This document shows, one piece after another, positions 1-23,392 of a DNA stretch of 64,000 nucleotides. The translations under genes and the position numbers were made by a program. The notes under the pieces are model-generated. The model was given only the letters and a program-made list of their open reading frames with translations, did no database searches and was not told the origin of the DNA. The stretch spans positions 720,001 to 784,000 of the forward strand of contig CM064658.1 in NCBI GenBank assembly GCA_032717465.1. The letters run 5' to 3'. This DNA comes from Coenobita brevimanus. Taxonomy: Eukaryota > Arthropoda > Malacostraca > Decapoda > Coenobitidae. The first letter of the stretch is position 1. Each line of letters begins with the position of its first letter.

Positions 1-30
<30 letters not shown>
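1..30. repeat. (TG)n microsatellite at window edge
   Basis: Uninterrupted TG dinucleotides begin the window. They lie inside the peptidase intron that follows exon 13 in the minus-strand gene. The array continues off the window, so its length is unknown. Confidence 0.95.
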
Positions 31-32
<2 letters not shown>

Positions 33-142
33 GTGACAGGTGTAGCAGTGTGAGGTAAGAGAGGTGTGGGAGTGTGGAGTGTGGCAGTGTGAGGTAAGCT
101 GATACGGTATATAGCACTTTAAGAGGACCATAAGAAGATTTT

Positions 143-149
<7 letters not shown>

Positions 150-188
<39 letters not shown>
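150..188. repeat. (TC)n microsatellite beside a splice donor
   Basis: About 19 TC units end roughly ten bases from the minus-strand donor of exon 13, so on the gene strand the intron begins GTACCT and soon becomes (GA)n. Dinucleotide arrays this close to splice sites recur in this gene. Confidence 0.95.
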
Positions 189-191
<3 letters not shown>

Positions 192-199
192 AAAGGTAC

Positions 200-10008
<9,809 letters not shown>

Positions 10009-10194
10009 GCGGAGGAGTTTTTGAAAATTTTGCACGTTTCAACAAGTTCTTGAAGTTCAGCTGTTAATTGTGTGTGGGGGGGGAGGGGGGAGTATGATTT
10101 TCTTTTCTAGATCATCGGTTAATGGGAGAGGGTTTTGATTTTTTAAATTTTAATTCAAGATGTCAGGAGTTTGTTGATCTTCTTGTTCTTATAC

Positions 10195-10390
10195 TTCTGC
10201 TTTGCCACCTTGACCAGGAAGCGAGGACATGAGGAGAGTTTTTTGGAGTGAGAAAGGAAAAAAAAATGGCATTTGAGTTCAGTGGTTAATGAGAGAAATA
10301 TTAGGTCTTGGTTTCTTGTCACTTTTTCCCAAGAGCGAGGATATGGGGAGATTTTTTTAATTGAGTTCAGCGGATTTTTTTTTTTTTTTA
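10195..10390 (-). pseudogene. Ghost copies of the exon-1 start region
   Basis: Two degenerate copies of the sequence around the initiator: GAGGACATGAGGAGAGTTTT (about 10220) and GAGGATATGGGGAGATTTTT (about 10335), each followed by TTGAGTTCAG[TC]GG, versus GAGGACATGCGGAGGAGTTT and TGAAGTTCAGCTG at exon 1. The first would encode M-S-S-L-P-G then stop soon after; the second lacks the ATG. Confidence 0.55.
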
Positions 10391-12202
<1,812 letters not shown>

Positions 12203-12210
12203 AGGGCACA

Positions 12211-12321
12211 ATAAATCGCTAAAGAAGAGGTGTTAAGAAATCCCCCTGTACAGAATAAATCGCTAAGGTAGTAGTGCTAAGAAATCCCCAGTGCCATTTA
12301 AAAGTCGACCCCATATCCAAC

Positions 12322-12382
<61 letters not shown>

Positions 12383-12420
12383 TTTCCAACTCCCTAACAC
12401 CTCTTCCTAAGCGATTTATT
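12211..12420. mobile_element. MITE-like element with AATAAATCGCTAA ends
   Basis: Begins AATAAATCGCTAAAGAAGAG and ends CTCTTCCTAAGCGATTTATT, an inverted pair of about 25 bases. A (TC)n array of about 60 bases sits inside. Further AATAAATCGC[TA] ends occur at about 12255, 12527 and 28660. Confidence 0.6.
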
Positions 12421-12754
12421 TTCCTTATTACTCTTTACTTTCCTCCAGTGCCATCTAAATCCGTCAAATACCACCATACTCTTCATAAATAATCGTACAA
12501 ATTGATTTAAAGTAGCCGTATCCAAAAATAAATCGCTAAGGAAGTGGTGTTAGGGAACTCCCTTAACCGAGGAGAATACGTATCTTAGTCATGGTTGCCT
12601 GAAATTTAAATAGGAATGAGTCTTCTTGGTTACTAGTCAAATTTATCCTCCAGTTTGACTACATTTGGCCTTCAACTGAGCTGAAAGGGGTTAGGGATCT
12701 TAGTAACCGACCATCATTGTGGGTTGAAATGTGACTAAAGATGAACTAAGTCGA

Positions 12755-12945
12755 CCCCATTTGACCTTGACCTTTGACCCCTTGACCTTGCCGACGTAAT
12801 CAGCTCATCGCTCCTTCGTACCGTATCACAGACAAAAATTAGGTGGGAATCCGTTGATGTGTTCAGGAGATGTTGTGCCCACAAGTGTTACGGACGCACC
12901 TACCCACCCACGCACGGACAGACTTAATGTCTCCTCCGTCATAGG
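12755..12945. repeat. Invertebrate-type interspersed repeat with TGACCTTTGACC motif
   Basis: Contains TTGACCTTGACCTTTGACCC, then a CAGGAGATGTTGTGCCCACA-like element and ACGGACGCACC ... ACGGACAGAC. From memory, this combination is common in invertebrate genomes; the class is uncertain. A related AAAGGTCAGAGGTCAAGGTC occurs at 18970. The motif also matches a DR1 nuclear-receptor site. Confidence 0.5.
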
Positions 12946-13351
12946 TGGGGGGACGCATCATAAACAAAAATAAAGACATAAAAGGAAAAACAAGAATAAA
13001 GACAGAAAAGGAAATGGATTTAGATGAACAACGGGTGTGCAGTACGAGTCTTCACCTCTTAACTGATTCCACCGCATCCGTACTCTGCCATAACCCTCCG
13101 TTTTCAAAGCAACCCCACAGCCATAACCGCCCGTAGCCACAGCAACCGCAGTCAGCCATAACGGTCCGGTTCCCTAGCAGCCCCAGCCATCCCTAGCAAC
13201 CACAATCAGCCGCCACAACAACCGCCCCCACCGCCAACAATCAAAGGGCCGAGTGTGGTTGACCCCGGTTAATCGGGCCAATGTCGTGGTTGCTGTCACT
13301 TACGTAAATTTAGCGTCGATTTTCGCAAGTCTTAGTGCGGAATTTTGATCC

Positions 13352-13397
<46 letters not shown>

Positions 13398-14125
13398 CAG
13401 TATTATAATTATGGTGATAGTTTTCGTCGGGTTTATTTTTCATGAAGAGTTACTGTTTTCCTTCGCTTTTTTTTTTTTTTTTTTTTTTTTTCAACTAAGA
13501 TTTTTGGCCTGTTTAAAAGTTAATGCCTAATTTTCTCAAGTCATGGTACGCAGTTTGAACGTGTGTGTGTGTGTGTGTGTGTGTGTTTACTGATCTTTAT
13601 TTGTACATCATCCGTGGCTTGTTGCAGTGTTATTAAATTTTCGCCAGTCATAGTGCGAGTTTAGAGCTTTATATTTTTGTGTTCAGATGGTTTGGCTTTT
13701 TATTTTGCATATTCACACTGACTTTTTTTTTTATATCCTTAACCACCTTCGATATTTTTGGTTTATTGGGAATGGTAGTACTGAATTTTACGCGGCTTGA
13801 ACACTATTTTGGTGTGGTTAGATTGCTTCTCCTGATTTACTGTTGCCTGTGTTGTAATATTTTGTCATCGTCTGTTACGCAGGTTTTTACCTATTGTAAT
13901 TTTGATATCGGTACCTAATATGAGAACTAGTTTAAGTGTTCGCTTTTTTTTTTTTTTTGGGGGGGGGGGAAGTTTCCTTCACAGATTTTAAAATTTTTGA
14001 AAAGTTTAATGTTATAAATTCGTCTTAAGGTGTAATACTTATCTCTATGTACACGATTTATTTATTTATTTATTTATTTTTCAGTCAAGTAAGACATATA
14101 AGGTGCTTTTCCAGATTGTTGTTTA
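12946..14125. other. Intergenic, no gene seen
   Basis: Contains a C-rich stretch 13060-13240 with repeated CCATAACC and CAGCCA words, (ATT)n at 13352-13397, a 24-base T run at about 13468, TG at 13560-13587 and (TTTA)n near 14057. No plausible exon. Confidence 0.65.
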
Positions 14126-14335
14126 TGCTATTTTTACTCTGATTTGGCCCAGATTTTCGCCTTTTTGCAGCTTACTTCACATAGCTCAGTGGCAGAATAA
14201 GACAATACTATGGCTCTACGTACTTTCCGTAGCACTTCTTCGTGACTAGCATCATATTCTAGTTTAATTTATAGTTAGTACTCTGCATTCAAGGTGGGGC
14301 GATGGCAGTTTTAGACCGTTAGAGTAGAAATAATT
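14126..14335 (+). mobile_element. MITE family A copy
   Basis: Opposite orientation to the 7.3-kb copy: TTTTTACTCTGATTTGGCCC at one end, CATAGCTCAGTGGCAGAATA and GCACTTCTTCGTGACTAGCA inside, GGCAGTTTTAGACCGTTAGAG at the other end. Confidence 0.7.
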
Positions 14336-14515
14336 TAGTACGGTTATGATTTTAAACTATTTTCACCACCTATTGATTTTGTATAAACTTGAATAATCAT
14401 GGCACGATTTCTGAATTTTCGATAACATTCCGCGTAAAGCACATCAAGTATTCTGTTTGTATTTTGACGTTTTTGAATTTGTTTGTTGCAGTTTATTGCA
14501 TTAGTGTGATGCCAA

Positions 14516-14516
<1 letters not shown>

Positions 14517-14552
<36 letters not shown>

Positions 14553-14692
14553 GCTACTACTACTATTACTACTACTACTAGTCTCTTTTCTACTGTCACT
14601 ACTACTACTACTACTACAACTACTGCTACTACTACTAGTACTGCTACTACTACTACATACTACTACTACTACTCGTCTCTTTTCTGCTACTA
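14517..14692. repeat. ATT then ACT trinucleotide tract
   Basis: Perfect ATT units (14517-14551) followed by CTA/ACT units with a repeated GTCTCTTTTCTG interruption. The poly-Leu and poly-Ser frames here are artefacts. Confidence 0.92.
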
Positions 14693-15028
14693 CTACTGTC
14701 ATGGGAATATTTGTGTCTTGGCGGGATTTCAGTATCATGGCTGAATTACAGACACCAGACGGATGCTAAAAATGGTGCGTTACAGACAGGTAATGACCTT
14801 GGTTTTATGGGCCATGGGTAATGATAACTGTCTGCTCTGCGTCTCACCCCCTCTCCCATAATGTTTCGTTCGGCCTAGATTACCTCGCCTCTTGTCTGCG
14901 TTCAACCCCCCCTTGATGTCTGCTTTCGGCTTATCTGAGAGGGCCGGGTACTGTTTGGTGTCTGCCGCGTATTTTGAATTTTCATCCCTTCAGGTCGATG
15001 ACGTGTTTTGCATTTCCTGCCATAGACG

Positions 15029-15029
<1 letters not shown>

Positions 15030-15104
<75 letters not shown>
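15030..15104. repeat. (TC)n microsatellite, about 37 units
   Basis: The longest uninterrupted TC run in the window, in intergenic sequence. Confidence 0.95.
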
Positions 15105-15106
<2 letters not shown>

Positions 15107-15601
15107 AGAAATTGTTCGTACAAGAGAGATTAAATATAGTCTTCATTTAACCTTGTATTTTTAAATTAATCCCTCAAAGGCTAAATAAAATAGCGTGGAT
15201 GTATGAGACGAGCTAATGTAAACAAATAATGTCCATTGCTGTTAAGAGATTCGCAGAGAAGTTAGTGATATATTCCGTCGTATCCGATTGATTGATTAAT
15301 TGAAATATTTATTGTTGTAGAGGTACACAGAGAACATATAAAACAAAGTGGTGGTTCATGCCGTACAGCTTCATCAGCAAATACAGTTATATGCAGGTAA
15401 ATACAGTTATATACAGGTACAGACACTGGTTATAAATTCGTGGTGCAGCCGCCCTCCCTTTAGCAGATAGTTGATAAGTGTATGTTGTTATTTTTGTTTG
15501 CAGAAAGGACAAGTGTACTCGTAGTGTCGAACCTTCGTATATATCTTGTTCTTTCATAAATTGAGTTGCGAGAAAATTACTACTACTACTACTACTACTA
15601 C

Positions 15602-15635
<34 letters not shown>

Positions 15636-17617
15636 TATGTAGGCAGGACAAGGAAAAGTGCAGACTTTTCCCTTGAATTTGGCTCTTTTGTATTGTATTT
15701 TATTTCTTCTTGGAACGGTTTGGGGGCTCCTGGCCTGTGCTTCCTTCTTCCTTGCATTAAAAAAAATGTAAAAATAAAGTTACGACAAGGAATTTATCAT
15801 TTGTTATAGTTGCTTGTTTCCATATGTCGAAAATCCCAAATCCCTTTAAGCTCAGACGATGGTCAGGTGTTAGATTAGAGTTGATTGGACTAGTAACCAA
15901 GGAGACATTACAGCCTTATATATATAAAGTTCATCGAATTTCATGTAACCCCGATGTAGTTTTCGAAGTTGTAAGAGTAGTTCTGACATGAAAACAACAG
16001 GCAATAGAGTCTGCCAGTTTCCTCTCACATCCCCTCACCTCGTCCCCTCGCAGACGGTACCGAGCTGCCAGACGTACGATCTATCTATCAAAGCATCGTG
16101 ACTAATACAATAACTCGCCATAGCACTTAATTGTTATCAGAAATCGGTTGCTTTATCGTATTTTTTTCACTTTAATATTCACTCTGGTTTAGTTGTGAAA
16201 TTTTTAATAGCCGTATCAGTGAAAACAAAATCCGTGAGCACAGTACGCAGTTTAAAATGTTTATAAATTTAAGAAATCACGGTATTCATATTTTCATCAT
16301 AGTATTCGCTCTGGTTTGTCTGTGATGTGTTTGGTAGGTGTCCGAGTGAAGGCTAAGGATAAGCAAACAGACCCATACAGAATTTAAGCATAGGAGACTT
16401 TATAAATACTCCCTTACCGCCAGTTCTCATGCACTCGAGGATTTAAGAATCGTTTCATCCTTCCCAGTGTTGCCAGTAGAGCGGTTGGACTTAACTAGGA
16501 ATGTAGCTAAATTCATGCAGAAAATTTTTTAACGTTTTGCATCCAGAAAATTCATGATTTATATGTTTTTACCAACTTCTGACAGTGTTCTGTAAGTTTT
16601 AACATTATTTTTTCCCTTAGCAATATGGTTTTAAATGCAAGACCCGATTCATCTATTTTAATCAACACCAGACGACTTTTGCTAATAACCACTGAGAATG
16701 AAGGGAGAAACCTGTACTGTACACTGAGAAGCCTCCCGAAGTCTGAGGGTATTGACTTTTATAGATCAGTTTTGAAATCAGTCCATTTTCTCGCAGTATG
16801 TCAAGGTATAACCGAATGTAGTAGCTTTGTGATATCAAGAGGAAATGTTACTGCACTGGTGACCTACTTGGCAACCCTGATGTCTTCCCTCTGGGCTCAG
16901 TCGTTTTAGTGCGTCCTCACAGTGCGGGATTACCCAGGACTTTCTTCACTTCCACCACACTCTTGGATAGTGATTTTATCAGCATAGTATAAGGTTAGTA
17001 AATGCAATCGAGGAATTACATTAGATTAGTAAGATTATTCCGAATACTAATCAGTTTAGTGAAATTAATCGGGACGCTGGAAAATTGGCAGATCTATGTT
17101 TAGTTTTATGGAAGTAATTACCTTCAAAGTACAGCAGAGCCGTTTGTTATATTGAATTTGGTGGAGACCTTTGGAATATAAGTAAAATAAGTTGTTAAGC
17201 ACCGTTGACCAGGCGTTTATTTTTCCGAGATATTTAAATGGTTTGTAAGAGTATGATTTCCTAGATTTGCGCGCTTAAACTTAAATTCGGCGACATATAT
17301 TATTTTTCATTAATTCATGCTGTCATCAGGAATTTTTTTTTATCTTAGGAAATACCTCGCACCGAAGGGGTTAATTGTGGTTACATCTGATCCCTCCACA
17401 TTAAAAAAATCTTCCCATAGCCGAATAAAATCGTCCGGTAAAAGCAAGAATAAAACAATAATGTCATCTTGGTGGTTGTTGGAGATTGTTTTGGGCCCTT
17501 TCAGTACGAGGCCTCCCCAAAGCTGAAAATAAAATCGTATGGCAATAGTAAGACAATAGCCCCCCTCAGTAAATCAATAAATCGTAGCCTACTCTAGTTC
17601 GCTCAATTTCACTATAG
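15105..17617. other. Intergenic, no gene seen
   Basis: 15577-15634 is ACT/ATT triplets. 15290-15480 (TTTATTGTTGTAGAGGTACA, CAGCTTCATCAGCAAATACA, ATACAGTTATA twice) looks like the end of an interspersed element but has no second copy here. A 94-codon frame at 16625-16909 shows no family signature. 17320-17545 holds CCGAATAAAATCGTCCGG scraps of family B. Confidence 0.55.
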
Positions 17618-18160
17618 TCCGTGCACCTTAACTTGGCTCAGATATTTGTCCTTTTGTGACTTATTTCCCGTAGCTCAGTGGCAGAATAGGGCAATGCAAT
17701 GGCTCTACGTCCTTTTCACAGCACTTCTTCGTGACTAACATTATATTCTGTTGTTAATTTCTTGTTACAGTATTCAAAATGGAGAGATGACAGTTTTAGA
17801 CCAAGTAGAAAGAGTTGAGATGATTTTTGTCCTTTTGTAGCCTGTTCTGCATCCTCTCCACAGCACTGCCTCGTGACTAGCACCATTTTCTAGTGTTATT
17901 TTGTTGCAATTGCTGCGTATTCAAGATGCAGAAATGGCAGTTTTACGCCCAGTTAAAATGCAGCGCTTACCATCTCGTCTGCATTGAATAGGCCTGAGTT
18001 GTGAAAAGAAAATAACACAAGATTACCATGTTAGTCACGAAGAAGTGCTACGGAAAAGATGTGAACCTTAGCATTTTTTTTTTTTTTCCAGCCATTGAGC
18101 TATGTGAAATAAGCTTCAGAAGGACGAAAATCTGGGCCAACTTGAAATGAAAAGAGTGTA
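17618..18160. mobile_element. Cluster of three MITE family A copies
   Basis: A plus-oriented copy (17618-17822), a partial plus copy (17822-17968) and a minus copy (18008-18160), recognised by CTTCTTCGTGACTA or its complement TAGTCACGAAGAAGTG, by CAGTTTTAGACCAAG-like ends and by AGAAGGACGAAAAT. Nested insertion is likely. Confidence 0.7.
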
Positions 18161-18184
18161 GCCAAGCTTATCCTCCAGTGGAAT

Positions 18185-18220
<36 letters not shown>

Positions 18221-18354
18221 AATAGCAGCAGCAGAAGAATTAAACACCCAAAATACGTGACCGGATTGCAGGGTTCAGATTTAATAAGGCTTATCACACA
18301 GCTTCCTCTGATAACTGATTCCACGAACTATTGACGCTTCCTTTACTCCTTTAT

Positions 18355-18395
<41 letters not shown>

Positions 18396-18900
18396 CCCTG
18401 AGACCAGTGGCATGTCCGGGGGAGTTGAGGTGAAGGGGAGAGGAGAGGGTGGGGTGGGAAGGGAGAGGGGTAGGAAAGGTGGGAAAAAAAAGGGGGGGGG
18501 GGACGGTAGGGATGGGAGGGAGAAGGGGAAGGGGGGATTGAGTGAGATAGGGGATGGAGGGGGAACGATGGGGGGCGGGGATGGTTTAGTCAGTTGAGGC
18601 TTTAGACTACGAAATAATTAGACTGAACGTGTATCATATCTTAGTAACCGCGCGCGTGTGTGTGTGTGTGATTAATGGAGCATCCTTACATCCCACTTAC
18701 TGTCCATTCTCCATCTGCATTTTCACGTAACTCATTTCCCAATCAGACTCGCATTTTCTCTGATTTCTTGATTATGTATTCGTAATGTCACGTTAATTTT
18801 TTTGTCTTTGTTTTCGCGTTCTTTCTTGCACTGTCGCAGTATTTATGTATGTACTGTATGTATGTATATGCTATATTGAAGTACTAGATGTGTGTGTGTG

Positions 18901-18940
<40 letters not shown>

Positions 18941-18960
18941 GTTACCTGAAACTAAAAGGT
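18161..18960. repeat. GA arrays and G-rich purine tract
   Basis: (GA)n at about 18190-18218, 18359-18393 and 18904-18939. 18415-18595 is almost pure purine with many GGGG runs, able in principle to form G-quadruplex or triplex structures. TG at 18655-18670. Confidence 0.88.
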
Positions 18961-19499
18961 CTAATTAAAGGTCAGAGGTCAAGGTCATTCATCAGATCGA
19001 CGGATAAAAAAATCGTGACGGAAAAATTAATCGCATTATTTATTTATTTTTCATTCAGGTAACGCCTTTATTCCGATTATATTTTTGTGAATTAATTAGA
19101 CCCATTTATTCAGTTAATGTCCGCTTCAGTGACATTGAATTTATGTTTATTTTTGTTAATTTTTTCACAACGCCTTCATTCCAACATTATTCATTCATAC
19201 ATTTATTTTTCATTTATTCCCAGCTACTTTCCGGGACGTTCATTTTATGAAGTACTGCCTATGACGTCTGGAGTGAATTGCTTTTACATTTTTCACGGTT
19301 AATCGTGATCTCTTGATTTTGAAAAGATTTTTGTGGGTTTCAAGAGTGTTTTGAAAAGGGTATGAGTGAACTGCAGTATGGGCAGGGCTGAAGGGAACCG
19401 CGGGCGTCGTTTTGGGTGTGTAAACGAACTTTTGAACGGTGAACACGAAGCTGTGGGGGCGAGAGAGAGGGGCCACTTCCTGCAACGTCACTGGCTGGT
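18961..19499. other. Intergenic, nothing recognised
   Basis: AT-rich apart from a GGTCAGAGGTCAAGGTC word at 18970 and a GC-richer piece near 19380-19480. No exon supported. Confidence 0.5.
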
Positions 19500-20027
19500 G
19501 GTGATATCCTGTACTTCACTCACTCACATACCTCCATCCATTAGTCCATCCATCCATCTGTTCATCCTTCTTTTGGCTGTGTTACTAATCCATTCATTCT
19601 CCCACACACACGCACTCACACTCTCTCGACTTATCCACCCACATTCCATCCTCCTATATATCCATCTACTGTGTATCTTCGTCCTTTAGGCCAGCTCACT
19701 CATTCACGCACTTATTCACTCAGTCAGTCATTCTCCCACCCACTCAACTCACGCAGCTTATCCATTCTACATTCCTCCATCCATTTGTCCATCCATCCAT
19801 TGCCCTTCTTTCGCCTACCTCACTCACTCACCCATTCATTTTCTACCTGCCTATCTACTTACCTTCTCCAGTCTATATCTACTGCACATTAATAATTATA
19901 TACTTTCCCTGCCTCTACCTCTTATCCTTTTGCTCACTTCATTTTCATTATTATTATTATTATTTCCCTCATTCATTCGTCACTACCCTCTTACCTATCG
20001 CCATCAGTTCATCCTTCATGCTTCACC

Positions 20028-20062
<35 letters not shown>

Positions 20063-20380
20063 ACGAAAGCTACCCACCTACTTACCTCTCTCATCTTTGT
20101 ACCTTCTTACTTCCCTAATTCTTTCCTACCTACCTACCTACCTATCCATCCACCCATCTCTACTTGCAAACTTACCTCTGGCCATTTACGCAGTTCTGTA
20201 CTTCCTCATCAGTCCATCCTTCCTTCTGTGTCTACTTACCCTCCCTAGAAGCTCTGTACTTACCTACTTACCTCCTTCTCTCCCTGACGCACTACACTTC
20301 CTCTCCCCCCTCCCTCATCCTACTGACCTGCCTACCTACTTACTGACCCCATTTGCTTTGCACTTGTTACTTTTTCCCTT
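19500..20380. repeat. Degenerate CATC/CACT/TTAC tetranucleotide region
   Basis: About 900 bases of C/T/A-rich sequence built from CATCCATC, ACTCACTCA, CATTCATT and CTACCTAC words, with (TC)n at 20031-20060. Long Ser/Thr/Leu/Tyr frames here are low-complexity artefacts. Confidence 0.8.
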
Positions 20381-21284
20381 CATCATCAAAATTGACCCAT
20401 ATCTCCATTCTTTCGTCATCTGTACCTTCAGGAACATCATCAGCAGTAAATATAAAACAACACATATCTAAATCAACAGAACAACATTAACAAACAGAAG
20501 AACATCAGCAGCAGTAACAGCAAGAAGTTCAGCGTATAGTTTTGTATTTTCACGCAGTTGTATATCACACCCCTCCATTTCACACCCTACCTGCCCACGA
20601 ATATCTAATTAACCTTTGTCTGTGCCTCCGCTAATTACGTCTGCTTGCCGACATAAAATTTGTTTCCCCTCCATTATTAGTAATATCCACTTAGTGTATA
20701 CCTTTATTAGTAATGGCCACCTACCCATAGACCCACCTGTTGTTTCCGTTCCTTATTAATAAATCCAACTTACCTGTGTTTGTTTACCTGTCCACGTAGT
20801 GTTTCTGATACCCACCTGTTCTTTTTTCCGTTGCTTTAATAGTAAATCCAACCTACCTATGCCTACTTACGTGTCCACCTACTGTACCTGTTTGTCCCCT
20901 TGTAAGAAATGCCTGCCTGCTTACCTATCTCCATCTGTCTGTCTGATACTGTCCTGTACCTACACTTAGCCCTCTCACCTACCCGCCTTTTCCCACCCAA
21001 TATTTGTTTGTTTTTCTGTTTGTAGCTTTTGTGTCGCCAGGTTCATCTGAGTGTGAACCCGAAGGACTGTTGGCTGAAGTGCCCTTTTTGCTATAGTCCA
21101 CCATCTTCCTTGGGGGGGGGGATAGAGTGGGAGTTGAAGGGTGTTTGTATAACCAAGCGGATTCCCCTCAGCATCGTAACCGCGTGGAAGTTTTTACGCA
21201 AGTTTTTCCTGTGTAATGGTTGTTTATTTTTTTATCACCTGTATGTTTTTATCGTATTGTACTGATTTATATTATTCATTCCAG
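20381..21284. other. Upstream of the integrin-beta-like gene; no promoter assigned
   Basis: C/T-rich CCTACCTG words persist to about 21000. An acceptor (TTCATTCCAG) at 21284 implies at least one upstream 5' UTR exon, which was not found. Confidence 0.5.
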
Positions 21285-21289
21285 GTTTC

Positions 21290-21359
21290 ATGATGGTGGA
21301 CGTATGGCGACCAGCGGTGATAGTGGTGTGTGTGGTGGTGGCTGCAGTATGGGGCCAGG
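21290..21359 (+). CDS. Integrin-beta-like exon 1, signal peptide
   Basis: Two ATGs in tandem; MMVDVWRPAVIVVCVVVAA then VWGQ, a typical n/h/c signal peptide. Exon starts at 21285 after TTCATTCCAG. Donor GTAAGT after one base of Glu. Confidence 0.85.
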
Positions 21360-23017
21360 GTAAGTGTTGTATTCTATCTGCTGCCAGACAGTTTTACAAA
21401 TCAATCTATCTATCCATTGCCAGACGCCTTAATCCCGTAAGGGGTGACCACAAACAAATTGCTTCCAAGTCGCCCTGTCCCCCGCCATTTCGTTGCCCTG
21501 CTCCCAGCTCACACACCCGTCTCTCATATACCACTCCACTTTAGAAGTATATTCACTTATAAAATCATAGGGTTCTTTCAGAGTGTGGGTGAAATCTTCC
21601 TCCATTCCTTTGTAGATGGCGAGTCCCCGGTCAGTGAATGAACACACTTGGAACACACACGACAGGACTAACCTAACCTGGCCAAACTGTTCGTGTGTGC
21701 AGTCACTGAACCAAAGGCTCGTTATCCAAAAGGGTATGAGATTGGATTAACCCACACCCATACACCCACATGGTCTTTCGTGAGTTCTTGTGTCCTGAGG
21801 CGCACTTGCGCTTGAGTTTTCATGACAGCTTTATATCATCAGAGGTGCAGCTTAGACGCTAATTGAGTGATGGATTTGTGCAAGACGGCATAAGTGATAG
21901 GTAGGTGAATGATATTAATACACTTTACAATAACCGTTATGTCTTAGAGGATTTTTTTTTTTTTTTTTACTCCGTGATATTAGTTATTATACCGTATACA
22001 CACAGTACGGACAACAAATGGACTCTGAGGTCCAGTGAAGATATGATGATGAATTGTTATTATTATTATTTATTATTATTATTATTATTATTGTTGTTGT
22101 TGTTATTATGCAGATCTATATAATAATCTTACCTGACACAGACTTCGGTATTCCAGAGGTGCACCACAGACGACAAATGAACTCTGAAGGGCATCGCGGG
22201 GGTGGTGTGAGGCTGGTGGGGCTACAGCAGCTGCGTAGGACACACCACAACACAGCTGCTGGAGGCGTGGGTGCGGGCGGCGGCATGGATGTGGGTGACG
22301 TGATCAGGCCTTTGACACGGGAGGAAAGGAGGAGACTGAGAGAGGAAAGGAGACAGGCTAGGATGGAGAGAAGGTGAGAGGGGAATGGGAGAGAGGAAGG
22401 GAATGACTGAGAAGGTGAAGAGGGGATTGGAGAGAGGAGGGAAATGAGTGAGAAAGGAGGGGATGGGAGAGAGGAAGAGGGAATTGAGTTAGAAGTTTAG
22501 GAGGGGATGGGAGAGAGGAAGGAAATGAGTGAGAAAGTGAAGAGGGGATGGGAGCGTGGAGAAGGGAACTGATTTATAAGGTGAGGAGGGAAGGAGTGGG
22601 AGGAGATAGAGGAGTTATGAAAGGGGGAGGTTAGGGCAAGGGAGGAGATAGGTCAGGATGAAGAGAAGGTGAGCAGAGGAGAGACGATGGAGGAATGTAC
22701 ATAAGAGTACAAGTATTGTGTGCTTCCGTATTTCTTCATTGTTGCACCACGGAAGGAACATTGGCATCAAAAACAAACCTCGACAGTACTGAATCATTGC
22801 CTTCATTTGTCACAGGGTGAGTGTGTACTGTTACCATATTTATTTTATAACTTAAAGGAGCATTGGTGTCCTAAACAAATATCCTAATGTAGGTATTTAT
22901 GACTGAAAATAAGTATATGATTGAAACATTTGTTCGCATATCATTCAATCCTTGTCATATTACAGAGGAGCATCAGTTAATTTGTCATATTACAGAGAGG
23001 GGCAACGGAGTTAGAAG

Positions 23018-23051
<34 letters not shown>

Positions 23052-23343
23052 TTACCACATATTCTTTTCAAATATCCTTGTCATATTTCAGAGAGGAGCG
23101 TCGTCGTCAGAAGCAGGATTCCCGTCGTGCACATGATATGAGTGAGGTGGCGAGTGTGGATGAGATAGGGGAGGAGGAGGTGGTGGACGTGGCCTGGCTA
23201 CGGGCTAACCTTTCGTCCCTCTGGCAGGAGTTTCGAGCTTTTACCGACAGGGTGCAAGGTTTCAGGGGTGGTGTGAGTTGTTCTTTGACTTCTGTACTTT
23301 GCTATTCAATATTCCACCAAGCTGAATAATTAGCTATACTTTT

Positions 23344-23392
<49 letters not shown>

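Noticed and set aside
16625..16909. 94-codon frame as a gene
   Set aside because: No domain, no signal peptide, no convincing splice context; it lies among decayed repeats.
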